The notes: generated from the letters alone by a model not told the origin. A DNA stretch of 64,000 nucleotides from Fagopyrum homotropicum (GCA_033239125.1 BSWB01000005.1:100997994-101061993); one strand, 5' to 3'. Shown: positions 1 to 10,318, numbered from the stretch's first letter. Program-made: numbers and translations.

Positions 1-3000
1 TCCAATCAACAAAATTCCGATAACTCTTATCCTTCCAATTCTAGTTCACTAACTCCACCTTCCTCTTCCTCTACTTCTTTGAAAAGCCAGGGGCAAACAT
101 CTAATGGAGGAAGCACTTCGGGGAAGGAGAAGCCCGATCCCATGTTGGAAACGATTTTGGGAAAGCTTCAAGGTTTGGAGAACCGCATCATTAAGGTTGA
201 TGATCAAATTTCTAAGGTTGATAAAGCCCAAAAGGTTTTAGAAAACCAAATGTTTAGCCAAGCGGAGGAAGTTCCTAGGAATCAAGGGAAACTTCCAGGA
301 AAAACGGAGGATAACCCTAAGGGAAGGGTGATGGCGATCAGAACTAGGAGCGGAGTGACTACCACCGATCTACAGCCCAAGTTTGTTGAAGTCTCCGTTG
401 AGAAAGACAAAGAGAAGGGGAAGGAGAAGGAAGATGTCTACGTTCCTCCTCCGGCTTACAAACCTCCCCTACCATTCCCTCAATCTAGAGCGAGAGCGCG
501 CCTAGATAAACAATTTGGTAAGTTTATAGAACTCATGAGCAAGCTGCATATTAATATACCTTTCGTTGATGCTATTGTAGGCATGCCGGCTTATGGCAAG
601 TTCTTAAAGGAGATCCTCTCTAACAAGAGAAAGTTAGAGGATTTTGGAGAGATTAAGATGAGTTCGGATTCTTCGGATCTCATCAAGACCATGAAGGCGA
701 AAATGCCCCTAAAGCTAAAGGATCCGGGGTCGTTTTGCATTCCCATAGGAGTGGGAGATGTCACATATGACGCTTTATGTGACTTAGGAGCAAGTGTGAG
801 TATCATACCACTTGCATTATGTAGGAAGATCGGTTTAGGCGACCCTAAACCGGTGAAGATGACGTTGTACATGGCGGATCGATCCATCACTCGCCCCGTC
901 GATATTGTAGAAGACGTCCCGGTCAAGCTAGGTAAGTTCTTTGTTCCCATTGATTTTGTTGTGCTTGACATTCCTGCAGATAGTACAGTCCTGATCATAC
1001 TCGGAAGACCGTTTCTTGCAACTTCCGGCTGCATGGTCGATTGTAAGAATGCTAGACTCGCCTTTGACATAGGGGAGGAGAAGGTAGAGTTTGTTCTTTC
1101 CACTCTAGTGAAGGAGCCAATCTTTGATTAGGATATATTCAATATCCAAGATGAAGAGGGGTTATCTAGAGAGGAGGTAAGTGCTATTCTCTTCAAAGAA
1201 CCTTTGCAAAAGGTTATTACTATGAGTCTAACGAATGTAGGGGAAGAAGAGGAGTGCAATGAGGCAATTGAAGCCTTAGAAGCACAAGAAGAAGTGGGTG
1301 AAGTAGAATTTGAGATGCTCCACGACGAGGCAGAAAACGTGAGAATCCACGGCCATACACTATATTCCACGGCCGTGGATTTCACCAATCAAACCGTGTC
1401 CCACTCCAGAGAGTTATACGGTCGTGGGGGAAACAGAGCAACCGTATTTCCTTTCCACGCCCTAAACCACGGCCGTGGAGGATGCAGGGAAACCGTGATT
1501 CTGGTTGTGGAAGAGGGTGATCGTGCCACTTCTTCAACTTCTTTTGATTCTTCTCCCACACCTTCTACTTCCTTAGACACTTTTAAGGAAGCATCGGAAG
1601 CTCCACAAGAGCCATTGGAAGCTCCGAAAGCAATGGAACTAAAGCCACTTCCTACTCATCTAAGGTACGCTTTTCTAGGACCTAATTCTACCTTTCCGGT
1701 TATTGTTAGTTCCGATCTAAGCATAGATGAAAATAATGAGCTCCTGGTTGTCCTTAAGAAACATAGAAAAGCTTTAGGATATACTATTGAGGACTTAGTA
1801 GGAATCAAACCTTCCCTATGCATGCATAAAATACTAATGGAAGAGGACTTTAGGACTTCAAGACAACCTCAAAGGCGGTTAAACCCGACCATGAAAGAGG
1901 TTGTCAAGAAGAAAATTCTTAAACTTCTTGATGCAGGTATCATCTAAACTATATCCGATAGTAAGTGGGTGAGTCCGGTTCAAGTAGTTCCGAAGAAGGG
2001 AGGAATGACGGTCATCACCAACAAGAACAACGAACTCATTCCTACCCGAACCGTAACGGGATGGCGGATGTGCATAGACTACTGCAAGCTTAACAATGCA
2101 ACGAGGAAGGATCACTTCCCATTGCCATTCATTGATCAAATGCTTGAAAGGTTAGCACAACATTCACATTTTTGCTACCTTGACGGTTATAGTGGTTTCT
2201 TTCAGATTCCGATACACCCGGATGATCAGGAGAAGACCACATTCACGTGCCTGTGGGGTACGTTTGCTTATAGGAGAATGCCGTTCGGGCTTTGCAACGC
2301 CCCATCCACCTTTCAAAGGTGCATGATGGCCATCTTGTCCGAATACATTGAGGAAATCATGGAGGTCTTCATGGATGACTTCTCCGTATACGGTTCCTCT
2401 TTTCACAATTGTCTTTCTAACCTTGCTCTTGTATTACAAAGGTGTGAAGACACTAACCTAGTTCTTAATTGGGAAAAGTGTCAATTCATGGTTTTGGAAG
2501 GAATTGTTTTAGGACACTTAATCTCTAGTAGAGAGATTGAGGTGGATAAGGCGAAAATAGAGACTATAGAAAAGCTTCCTCCCCCAACTTCGGTGAAAGG
2601 GATAAGAAGTTTCTTAGGACATGCGGGATTCTATAGGCGCTTCATAAAGGATTTCTCTAAAATTTCAAAACCTCTTACTAATCTATTGATGAAGGATGCG
2701 GTTTTTGAGTTTTTGCAGGAATGCTTGGATGCGTTTAACATGATCCGGGAAGCTCTAATTTCAGCACCTATTATCCAACCTCCGGATTGGAACCTTCCCT
2801 TTGAGGTTATGTGCGATGCTAGTGACGTAGCTATAGGAGCTGTTCTTGGACAACGAAAAGAAGGGCGAACCCATGCCATATACTATGCCAGCAAGACGCT
2901 AGATAAAGCGCAGCTCAACTACGCCACAACGGAAAAGGAATTTTTAGCCATTGTTTATGCTATTGACAAATTTCGCTCTTATCTTGTAGGTGCAAAGGTG

Positions 3001-4539
3001 ATTGTCTACACGGATCATGCTGCGATCCGGTACCTCCATGCAAAGAAGGATGCGAAGCCAAGGCTAATTAGATGGATTCTTCTCCTAGAAGAATTCGATC
3101 TAGAGATCCGCGACAAGAAAGGTTTAGAAAATTCTGTTGTGGATCATTTGAGTCGCCTAACACATCTAGAGGACGACCATTTACCTATAGATGACTCCTT
3201 CCCGGACGAACACCTACACATTATTGAGGAGTGCATCGATGTGATCTCCAAAGGTAACGAACCATGGTTTGCTGATTTTGTTAACTATTTGGTTTGTCAG
3301 GAGATACCGCCCGGATTATCCTACGCACAAAGAAAGAAGTTCTTTAAGGATGTCCGGGAATACTTTTGGAATGAACCTCTCCTCTTCAAGAGAGGTCCGG
3401 ATGGCATCATTCAGCGATGTGTGCCGGAAGATGAGATGCAAAGTGTCATCCGCCATTGTCACTCACTACCTTGTGGAGGACACGCTAGTTCGAACAAGAC
3501 TAGCGCAAAGGTATTGCAATTTGGATTCTTTTGGCCTACTTTATTTAGAGATGTGCAATCCTTTGTTTCTTGCTGTGATGCTTGTCAAAGAACAGGGAAT
3601 ATCTCTAGGAGGAATGAGATGCCTCTCAATAATATCCAAGAGGTGGAGATTTTCGACGTTTGGGGAGTAGATTTTATGGGACCGTTCCCATCATCTTGTG
3701 GAAACCAATACATACTCTTGGCGGTGGATTACGTTTCTAGATGGGTGGAAGCAATTGCCTCTCCCACCAATGATGCCATGGTAGTGGTTAAGTTCTTTAA
3801 CAAGACCATCTTCCCACGATTTGGGACACCAAGGACTATCATTAGTGATGGAGGTTCTCACTTCATTGCCCGGCGATTTGAAGCTCTTCTAGCTAAGTAT
3901 GGGGTTACTCACAAGATCGCCACCCCTTATCATCCACAAACTAGTGGACAAGTTGAGATCTTAAATCGGGAGATCAAAGGAATTCTAGAGAAGACGGTTT
4001 CACGGACTAGGAAGGATTGGTCTTTGAAGCTTGATAACGCATTGTGGGCATACCGGACTGCGTACAAGACTCCCATAGGAACCACACCATACAACCTTGT
4101 GTATGGGAAGTCTTGTCACTTACCGGTAGAGTTGGAGCATAAGGCGTTTTGGGCTATCAAATGGTTGAATTTCAGCATGAAGGAAGCGGGGGAGAAGCGT
4201 CTCTTAGACCTTAATGAGCTGGAAGAACTCCGCTTGAACGCCTATGAAAACGCCAAGATTTATAAGGAGAGAGCAAAGCGTTGGCATGCTAAGCATATCA
4301 TTCCAAAGGACTTCAAAGAAGGAGATCAAGTTCTCCTCTTCAATTCAAGGCTTCGTCTCTTTCCAGGTAAGCTTAAATTTCGTTGGACCGGACCTTTTCT
4401 AATTAAGCGTATTTTCCCCCATGGTGCAGTTGAAGTATGGGGTGAAGCGGGCGGAAGCTTTAAGGTGAACGGTCAACGACTCAAGAAGTATACGCCGGAA
4501 CTCCAAGCTGAAGAGTTTGCGCCCACCGCACTCGAATAA
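1..4539 (+). pseudogene. Ath1 gag-pol polyprotein, two in-frame stops, 5' partial
   Basis: One reading frame is open from base 1 to the stop at 4537-4539, apart from TAG at 1129-1131 and TAA at 1945-1947; there is no frameshift. Domains in order: low-complexity Ser/Asn-rich Gag tail; retropepsin-like protease with DLGAS at 781-795; a variable linker with palindromic DNA motifs (about 1345-1500); reverse transcriptase with FMDD at 2368-2379; RNase H (DASD at 2815, TDHAAIRY near 3013); integrase HHCC zinc finger (about 3450-3590); a DDE core (about 3660-4000); and a GPF-type C-terminal module (about 4320-4450). The first stop follows the protease and the second sits just before RT, so this copy cannot make full-length Pol by normal translation. 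The order PR-RT-RH-INT defines Ty3/gypsy, and the sequence style is Athila. Confidence 0.9.
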
Positions 4540-5369
4540 GTGCGAGTATGGTCTAGCTACGGACCTTAAACAAAGCGCTTCTTGGGAGGCAACCCAAGGT
4601 ATTGCATTTACGTTTTTGTTTTCGATTCATAGTTTAGCTTAGTTTAGATGTTTTTTGCTTTGTTTTGCCTTCGATTTCTTCCGGTATGTTCGTGTTTTTG
4701 GATGTCTGAACAATGTAAAAGGAAAAGGGAAGAGTAATGTTGAAGAAAAGTGATGAAACTTGGACTTTGGAGCATTACAGAGAGATCCACGGCCTAAACC
4801 ACGGCCGTGACAGCTACAGTGACCGTAATTTCCAAAAGCCTTTGAAAAATCACCAAAACCACGGTTCCGTACATTTCCACGGTCGTGGAACCCCCCGATA
4901 GACCGTGGTTTTCAAAAATTTTGCCGGCCACTATATAAACCACGTTCTTCACAAAAACACACCAAACACCCAATTTCACGACCCTCTTTGCCGATTCCAC
5001 GCCCTTCACCTCAAATCCTCATTCGTTAATAGTTTTCAACGATTCTTCTTTCCAAACTGAAGCAAATTCGACCACCAACAAGATCCAAGCAACGAATCGA
5101 GCAGCAAATCATCAAGGAACGCAAAATTTGGATTTTAAAATCCGAAACCTAGGTTTTTTTTTGCTCTTCACTATCTTCGTCAATTTGGGTTCGTTTTTGC
5201 TAGAAATTATAGGAGAACTGATTGAAATTGGAAGGAATTAGACTAGGACTGCTTGATTGTGAAATTTGGCTGTTGCTTGCTGAGATTTGAGAAAAAGCGA
5301 GACGAATCACGGTCTCTGTCAATTCCACGGCCGTGGAACACCAAGAACAGACCGTGGTTTTGAACAGTA
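4540..5369 (+). promoter_or_regulatory. Ath1 spacer: motif array, internal TATA box and leader for third ORF
   Basis: This 830-bp non-coding spacer holds palindromic copies at 4799-4810 (CCACGGCCGTGA) and 4877-4888 (CCACGGTCGTGG), then TATATAAA at 4932-4939, then about 430 bp of leader-like sequence, then a nested inverted repeat centred on TTCCACGGCCGTGGAA (5323-5338) that ends just before the ATG at 5370. The order array, TATA, leader, inverted repeat matches this element's own LTR (8568-8760, 8837, 9357-9416). I infer a subgenomic promoter for the third ORF. The TATA box and motifs are seen; the promoter activity is inference. Confidence 0.5.
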
Positions 5370-6935
5370 ATGGATTTTGTAAGGAGAGTTTCTAGGAGGA
5401 TTAAGGAGAAGAAGAATGAGCAGGATAAGAACAAAAAGAGGAAGGGTAACCCCTCTTCCTCTTCATCCTCTAGAGCACCACCACCTTCCTCCCCTTCACC
5501 TCCATCATCACCTTCATCACCCGCACCTCCTAGCCCTAGAGTACCTATCATTCACGAGGATCATCTCGATGCACTCGAGAGGATCCATAAGAGGGCAGTT
5601 ATCGGACCTAGGTACCTATTGTTGGAGGATCTAGCTCCTCTTCACATATTAGATGACCTTACTTGGCTCTTAGATAGAGCCGGTCTTATCGTCTTCTTGG
5701 CTATCCGAGAGGACGCGTATGAGGAGATCACGAGAGAGGTTGTGACGTCGTTTGAGCACAACCATGTGGATAGGACCGTTTCTTTCCGTCTTATGGAAAG
5801 AAACTATGATTTTACCATCCGAGAGTTTGGAGCCTTCTTTGGGTTCCAAGAGACCTTCAATGGTCGTTTTCCTAGTGGCGTTTACGCCAAAGACTTTTGG
5901 GAGGAGGTTGCTATGATTTACGCCAGCGAGGACCGCTGGCAACCAGCTGATACCAAGGCTAAGTTGATGTATCACTTAGCCTTGAAGATTGCTCACCGTG
6001 TTCTTTCTGAGTGTCTCTTTCCTAGGACGAAGACACCTCAGAAGATCAAGACGGATGAGCTCTTCCTTCTGTACTCTATGCTGTATGGGCGCCCTGCTGA
6101 CTACGCCACCCTCTTAGCTGCTACGATGAGCAAGCTTAAGAACAAGAGGGCGGGCAACATTGGATATGGTGGGATAGTTACCCACCTTGCTAGGATGTTG
6201 GGGGTTGATTTTTCTGCATGCACACGCATACCAGCTGTACCCCTAGGACTCCAGGCCTTCATGACTAGAGGCCTTATCTTCCCTACCCGGACGCCTTACG
6301 CAGCCATGCCATGGGAGAGCTGGACAGGGAGGGGCATTGAGTGGCTCCCGGAGTACTCCATTATGGTTGGACGCCATAATTGGAAGGCTACGTTCGCAGA
6401 TTTGCATGCGAACAGGATTGCAACTCCTCCGTATGTCCCACCACCGCCCGTAGTTGAGGAGGAGGAGATGAGGGATCAGTATGAGGGAGGAGGAGGAGCA
6501 GAGCAGGAGTTTGGCACGTTTCCAGATCAGCCGGACATTGCTTCTGATGTGCCCAGACGTTCTCCACGTCCCGCCAGAGCTTCAGGTTCGTCTTCCCGCC
6601 GCGCCAACGTGAGTGAGAGACCTACTTGGATGGATACACCTCCTGCATGGTATGGAGCTCCACCTCCATGGTCCGCACAACAGCCACCAGCACCAGCACC
6701 AGCACCGTCAAACGCACCGGGGTGGTATAGCCAGGCCCCGGGATGGTGTGAGCAGATGCCAGATTGGGCTACTAGCCTTTCTGACAGAGTAGGAGCATTG
6801 GAGATCCGAGCCGACGCTAGGGATGGACGTATGGACGACCTCGATCATATGATGAAAGACGTCTACCGCCAGCAGTTTGGGCGGCACTACGACGCTAGCT
6901 TCTCTCCATTCCCGCCTCCACCGGCGCTGCAGTGA
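5370..6935 (+). CDS. Athila ORF-1 type protein (third ORF of Ath1), intact
   Basis: This is an intact 521-residue ORF from ATG 5370 to TGA, downstream of pol where retroviruses carry env. Residues 1-60 are Lys/Arg-rich, then Ser/Pro-rich. Residues about 65-345 form the conserved globular part, recognisable as the Athila retrotransposon ORF-1 family (for example ITREVVTSFEH, FRLMERNYDFTIREFGAFFGF and GYGGIVTHLARMLGVDFS). Residues 345-480 are low-complexity, rich in Glu/Gly/Pro/Trp, and 465-500 may form a short coiled coil. I see no signal peptide and no transmembrane segment, so the label env-like rests on position only. Ath3 has the same ORF broken by stops, and Ath2 and Ath4 lack it. The basic N-terminus would suit a nucleic-acid or nuclear role, but its function is unknown. 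It is the only long intact retrotransposon ORF in the window. Confidence 0.85.
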   Translation: MDFVRRVSRRIKEKKNEQDKNKKRKGNPSSSSSSRAPPPSSPSPPSSPSSPAPPSPRVPIIHEDHLDALERIHKRAVIGPRYLLLEDLAPLHILDDLTWLLDRAGLIVFLAIREDAYEEITREVVTSFEHNHVDRTVSFRLMERNYDFTIREFGAFFGFQETFNGRFPSGVYAKDFWEEVAMIYASEDRWQPADTKAKLMYHLALKIAHRVLSECLFPRTKTPQKIKTDELFLLYSMLYGRPADYATLLAATMSKLKNKRAGNIGYGGIVTHLARMLGVDFSACTRIPAVPLGLQAFMTRGLIFPTRTPYAAMPWESWTGRGIEWLPEYSIMVGRHNWKATFADLHANRIATPPYVPPPPVVEEEEMRDQYEGGGGAEQEFGTFPDQPDIASDVPRRSPRPARASGSSSRRANVSERPTWMDTPPAWYGAPPPWSAQQPPAPAPAPSNAPGWYSQAPGWCEQMPDWATSLSDRVGALEIRADARDGRMDDLDHMMKDVYRQQFGRHYDASFSPFPPPPALQ

Positions 6936-8290
6936 CGATGATGATGACCGATAGCTTTAGCCGCTCCACCGCCACTTTGTGAGTTTCTTTTTTCTTTTCT
7001 TTCTTTTCTTCTTTTCTTTCTTCTATTTGAACATTAGGGACAATGTTTGTTCCAAGTATGGGGTGGGGTGTGACTAAAAGTTTGTAATAACTCTTACTCA
7101 CTATGATTGCTTCTATCAAGACTATCTTGCATGTTCATTATATTGTTGCACGTTTCATTATTGCATTGCATTAAAAAGAGTTTGAAAAACCCATAAAAAT
7201 TGAAAATTTTGTGCTTCTAAGGAATTGAGATGATTTCTATGATAATCGCTACTTGTGAATTGAGTTTGATGACAATTGCATGCTTAAACGAATAGTGAAT
7301 TGAAAAGAGATTGAATGAATTGATTATACCTCTTTTGCAAGTTTCATAATGTGATGAATGTTACTTAAATCATGTTGAGGAATTGAAGTTGAAATCACAC
7401 TATAAGTTCTTATACTTCTTGTTGAGATGATTAAGGCAATTCGATTTTTGTTTCTTCTTTCTTTGATCATTTAGCCCCTCATTGAAATTATGGCCTCCTT
7501 TACCTATCCGGGAATTTGGAGGATTTGATTGATATTTGCATGTTTGATGTGGGAGGGCCTTGAAAGAAATTATTTGCAATCAAAAGAATAGAAAGAAATT
7601 GTAGGTTTGGGGAAGTCAATCATGATGATGAGTAACTCGGCACCATTCACATAGCCGGGTGTTTGTGTCTTGCCAAAGTCGGATTGAGCGATATTCCTAG
7701 CGGATTATGGTATGTGCGCTAAGGTTTTGAGGCATCTCATAAAAATTGAGAAACGCCAATCTCCTAGGTTTCGGTTTTTGTGCACCTCTATCCATAACTC
7801 CAAAAGTAAAGTCGAAAAATAAAAAGAAGAGAGTGAAGCTCTAAGTTGAAGGTGTTGCGGGAACCGCAAGAGAAGAAGAAAGAGTAGTTATCCACTTTCC
7901 CGGATTCATGCACCACATTCCTTAAAGTTTTCCTTCCCTTTCCACATTCTAGACCTTTCTCTTTGAAAGTCCTTAAGATCAAAAGAATGTTATATGACTT
8001 GGTGATCTAAATCGAAGTTTCCTATGATTGATTTTGATAATGTTTGAAGGTTATGATGTTTGTATGGAAGTTTGATTGATTCATGAATTTTTCTTTACTC
8101 TTTGATTAAGTGTATGAAAGTCTTATAAACGATTGAAGCAAGATTTGAGAATGATCTATTGATTAGAAGGCACATTCATCAAAAAGAAGTATTGCTTTGA
8201 GAAGGTACACATATTTCATCCTAACTCTTGTTTTTAAAGCTTTTGAAAGACCTTGCTTAGGGACAAGCAAGTGGCAAGTATGGGGTTATT
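6936..8290 (+). other. Ath1 3' non-coding region with internal PPT-like site, conserved block and PPT
   Basis: No ORF here is convincing. Three landmarks recur in the other Athila copies. A purine-rich AAGTATGGGGTGGGG lies near 7056-7070, about 1.2 kb upstream of the LTR. A conserved block at about 7609-7793 includes GAGTAACTCGGCACC and CTTGCCAAAGTCGGAT. A terminal polypurine tract, AAGTATGGGGTTATT, abuts the LTR at 8276-8290. The terminal tract is the standard plus-strand primer position; the role of the other two is unknown. Confidence 0.7.
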
Positions 8291-10004
8291 TGTTAGCATG
8301 AAATATTGTGATATTTTAGGCACGTTCTCTAAGTGTATTTGATCCATATTGATAGTCATTGATTGAGCATTGATGCATTTGTGAGTTAGTTTATCTATAA
8401 TGTCGATATAGAGATCTACACAAGCTTTATGTTGATTATAGGTAATTGAGAGCTATTTCCGAACGGAATTGAGCAAGGATGGAGTGATTGAGCATGTCCA
8501 TGAATTGAGGACATTCCTAGGAGCTAAGGGAGTGTCAACTTGAAGAATGCACGAAGCTAAGGAAGAATCACGTTCTTGCCCTAAACCACGCTCTAAAATA
8601 CAGCCGTACTACTTTCCACGTTCAAGTCCACGGCCGTGGAACCATAGCAAGGGAAGCGTGGTTCATTCCAGTAACTTCTACGGCCGTGGAGAAGTTGGTT
8701 CAAACCGTGTTGATTTCCACGCTCTAAATTACGGCCGTGGAACCCTTCCACGACCGTGATCTTGGTGATCTTTTTCGCCACACTTTAAGCCACGATCTTT
8801 TACAAGATTGGGCCAGGCCGATATTTTATCTTACACTATAAAAGGACGGACGAAGAGAGATTCCGTCACCTTCTCTTACGCATAGACGCATCTTACGCTT
8901 GCGCTTGGAATTGCCCTAATTTCGCATTTGGCGCAAGTTGTGTTTGAGAGATTTTGGCGCATTGCTATTGTGATTTCCGGATTGACGGAAGATCGAAAAT
9001 TCGGAAGATTGTTCGCAAGGAGATTTCACTTCTTGCTTAGGTTTGATTTAGAAGACGGATTGACATCCCGTTCTTCCTTCTTATCTAAGATTTGTGATTG
9101 TTTGTTTTATTCCTAATTTAGTGACGATTGTTGTTCTTGATTGTGACTTTAAGGTTGAATTGAAAGTTATTGAAGGTTTTTGGGAGTTTTCATCTTTCAG
9201 TCTTTTAACTCTTGAATTTGATATCAATATGACTATTGTCGGCTAAAAACCCTTAATAATTCTAAGGTGAAGGGTTGATAGTTGTGTCTTAGATGATGAT
9301 AGATCGATCGTAAACAGATTGGACCCTGAGAGTTAGAGGGAATCGCCGATAACCCTAATCCACGGTCTGTTCTTGAGCTTCCACGGCCGTGGAACTGAAG
9401 AACTAGCCGTAATTTTGTGTTAAGTTACGAACTTGCTTTTACTTTAATCCAAAGTTAAAGATTTGCTTTAACTTAGTCTTGGCTTGCCTTTTCTAGGTGG
9501 TAGTGAAGCCTCAACAACCTCTACCTCGATTATGAGTGTCATAACTTTAATCGGTTATGTTAGTCTTGATCCTTGGATTACAAGTTTGGGTATTTGACAT
9601 TAATTCTTACCTTTAGAACCTTTCTATATTGAAGCCTCAACAACCTTTATAGAGAGTGTCTTGTAGGTGAGTCATATAAGGTTTTTGAAACATCACCGTA
9701 CGATTACCCTATATTAGCATACCTTTGCATATCTTAACTCTGTCCTTACATCTTTAGTATATCTTGAATCGAATGCCACAGCTGGATTCCTGGATCTTTA
9801 GGATTGTTGTTTTCCCAATATTTGAAAAGCTTCTTACATTTATTTGCTTGATAACCTATAATTGAATTTGTTCCCCCCAAATCTCTGTGTTCGATACTCT
9901 GGAATTCTTGCTCAACTATATCGATCCGTACACTGCGGGTTCGCTTGCTTGATTCTAGTTTTATAAATTTAAAGCTTATTTGCACGCACGCTAAGTGGCG
10001 AACA
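8291..10004 (+). repeat. Ath1 3' LTR
   Basis: The 1714-bp LTR runs from TGTTAGCA to GCGAACA (TG...CA ends) and directly follows the polypurine tract. A TATAAAAGG box lies at 8837-8845. Upstream of it, at about 8568-8760, is a dense array of the element's palindrome: CCACGGCCGTGG 8628-8639, CTACGGCCGTGG 8678-8689, TTACGGCCGTGG 8729-8740 and CCACGACCGTGA 8748-8759. About 520 bp downstream of the TATA box is a nested inverted repeat (9357-9416) centred on TTCCACGGCCGTGGAA at 9379-9394. Confidence 0.85.
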
Positions 10005-10318
10005 AGTTTTTGTACGATTACCCTACATTAGCATACCTTTGCATATCTTAACTCTATCCTTACATCTTTAGTATATGTTGAATCGAATGCCACAACTGGA
10101 TTCCTGGATCTTTAGGATTGTTGTTTTCCCAATATTTGAAAAGCTTCTTACATTTACTTGCTTGATAACCTATAATTGAATTTGTTCCCCCCAAATCCCT
10201 GTGTTCGATACTCTGGAATTCTTGTTCAACTATATCGATCCGTACACTGCGGGTTCGCTTGCTTGATTCTAGTTTTATAAATTTAAAGCTTATTTGCACG
10301 CACGCTAAGTGGCGAACA
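10005..10318 (+). repeat. Partial second copy of the Ath1 LTR end, joined through a 7-base internal stub
   Basis: After the LTR end, AGTTTTT (10005-10011) equals the first internal bases seen after the 5' LTRs of the sister elements. It is followed by 10012-10318, a 307-bp copy of 9698-10004 with roughly seven differences by hand count, again ending GCGAACA. This suggests tandem elements sharing an LTR followed by a deletion, or a template switch during reverse transcription. Confidence 0.8.

Larger units (their letters stand above)
1..10318 (+). mobile_element. Ath1: Athila-like Ty3/gypsy element, 5' end outside window
   Basis: The element runs from the window edge through gag-pol, a spacer with promoter-like sequence, a third ORF, a 3' non-coding region, a polypurine tract (about 8275-8290) and a 3' LTR starting TGTTAGCA at 8291. 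Order and protein content (Gag C-terminus, protease, RT, RNase H, integrase, then an Athila ORF-1 type protein) match the plant Athila lineage. The 5' LTR, primer site and N-terminal Gag lie to the left of the window, so its target duplication cannot be checked. The right end is unusual: after the LTR end at 10004 a 7-base stub and a second copy of the last 307 bp of the LTR follow. Confidence 0.9.

Noticed and set aside
5370..6935. Retroviral envelope protein
   Set aside because: No signal peptide, no transmembrane helix and no cleavage motif; it matches the Athila ORF-1 family instead.
8547..8781. Overlapping short ORFs on both strands in the Ath1 LTR
   Set aside because: They arise from the palindromic motif array, which has few stops on either strand; no family features and no start context.
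9746..10299. Two near-identical 79-codon minus-strand ORFs
   Set aside because: They are the two copies of the duplicated LTR end read backwards, not a gene duplication.
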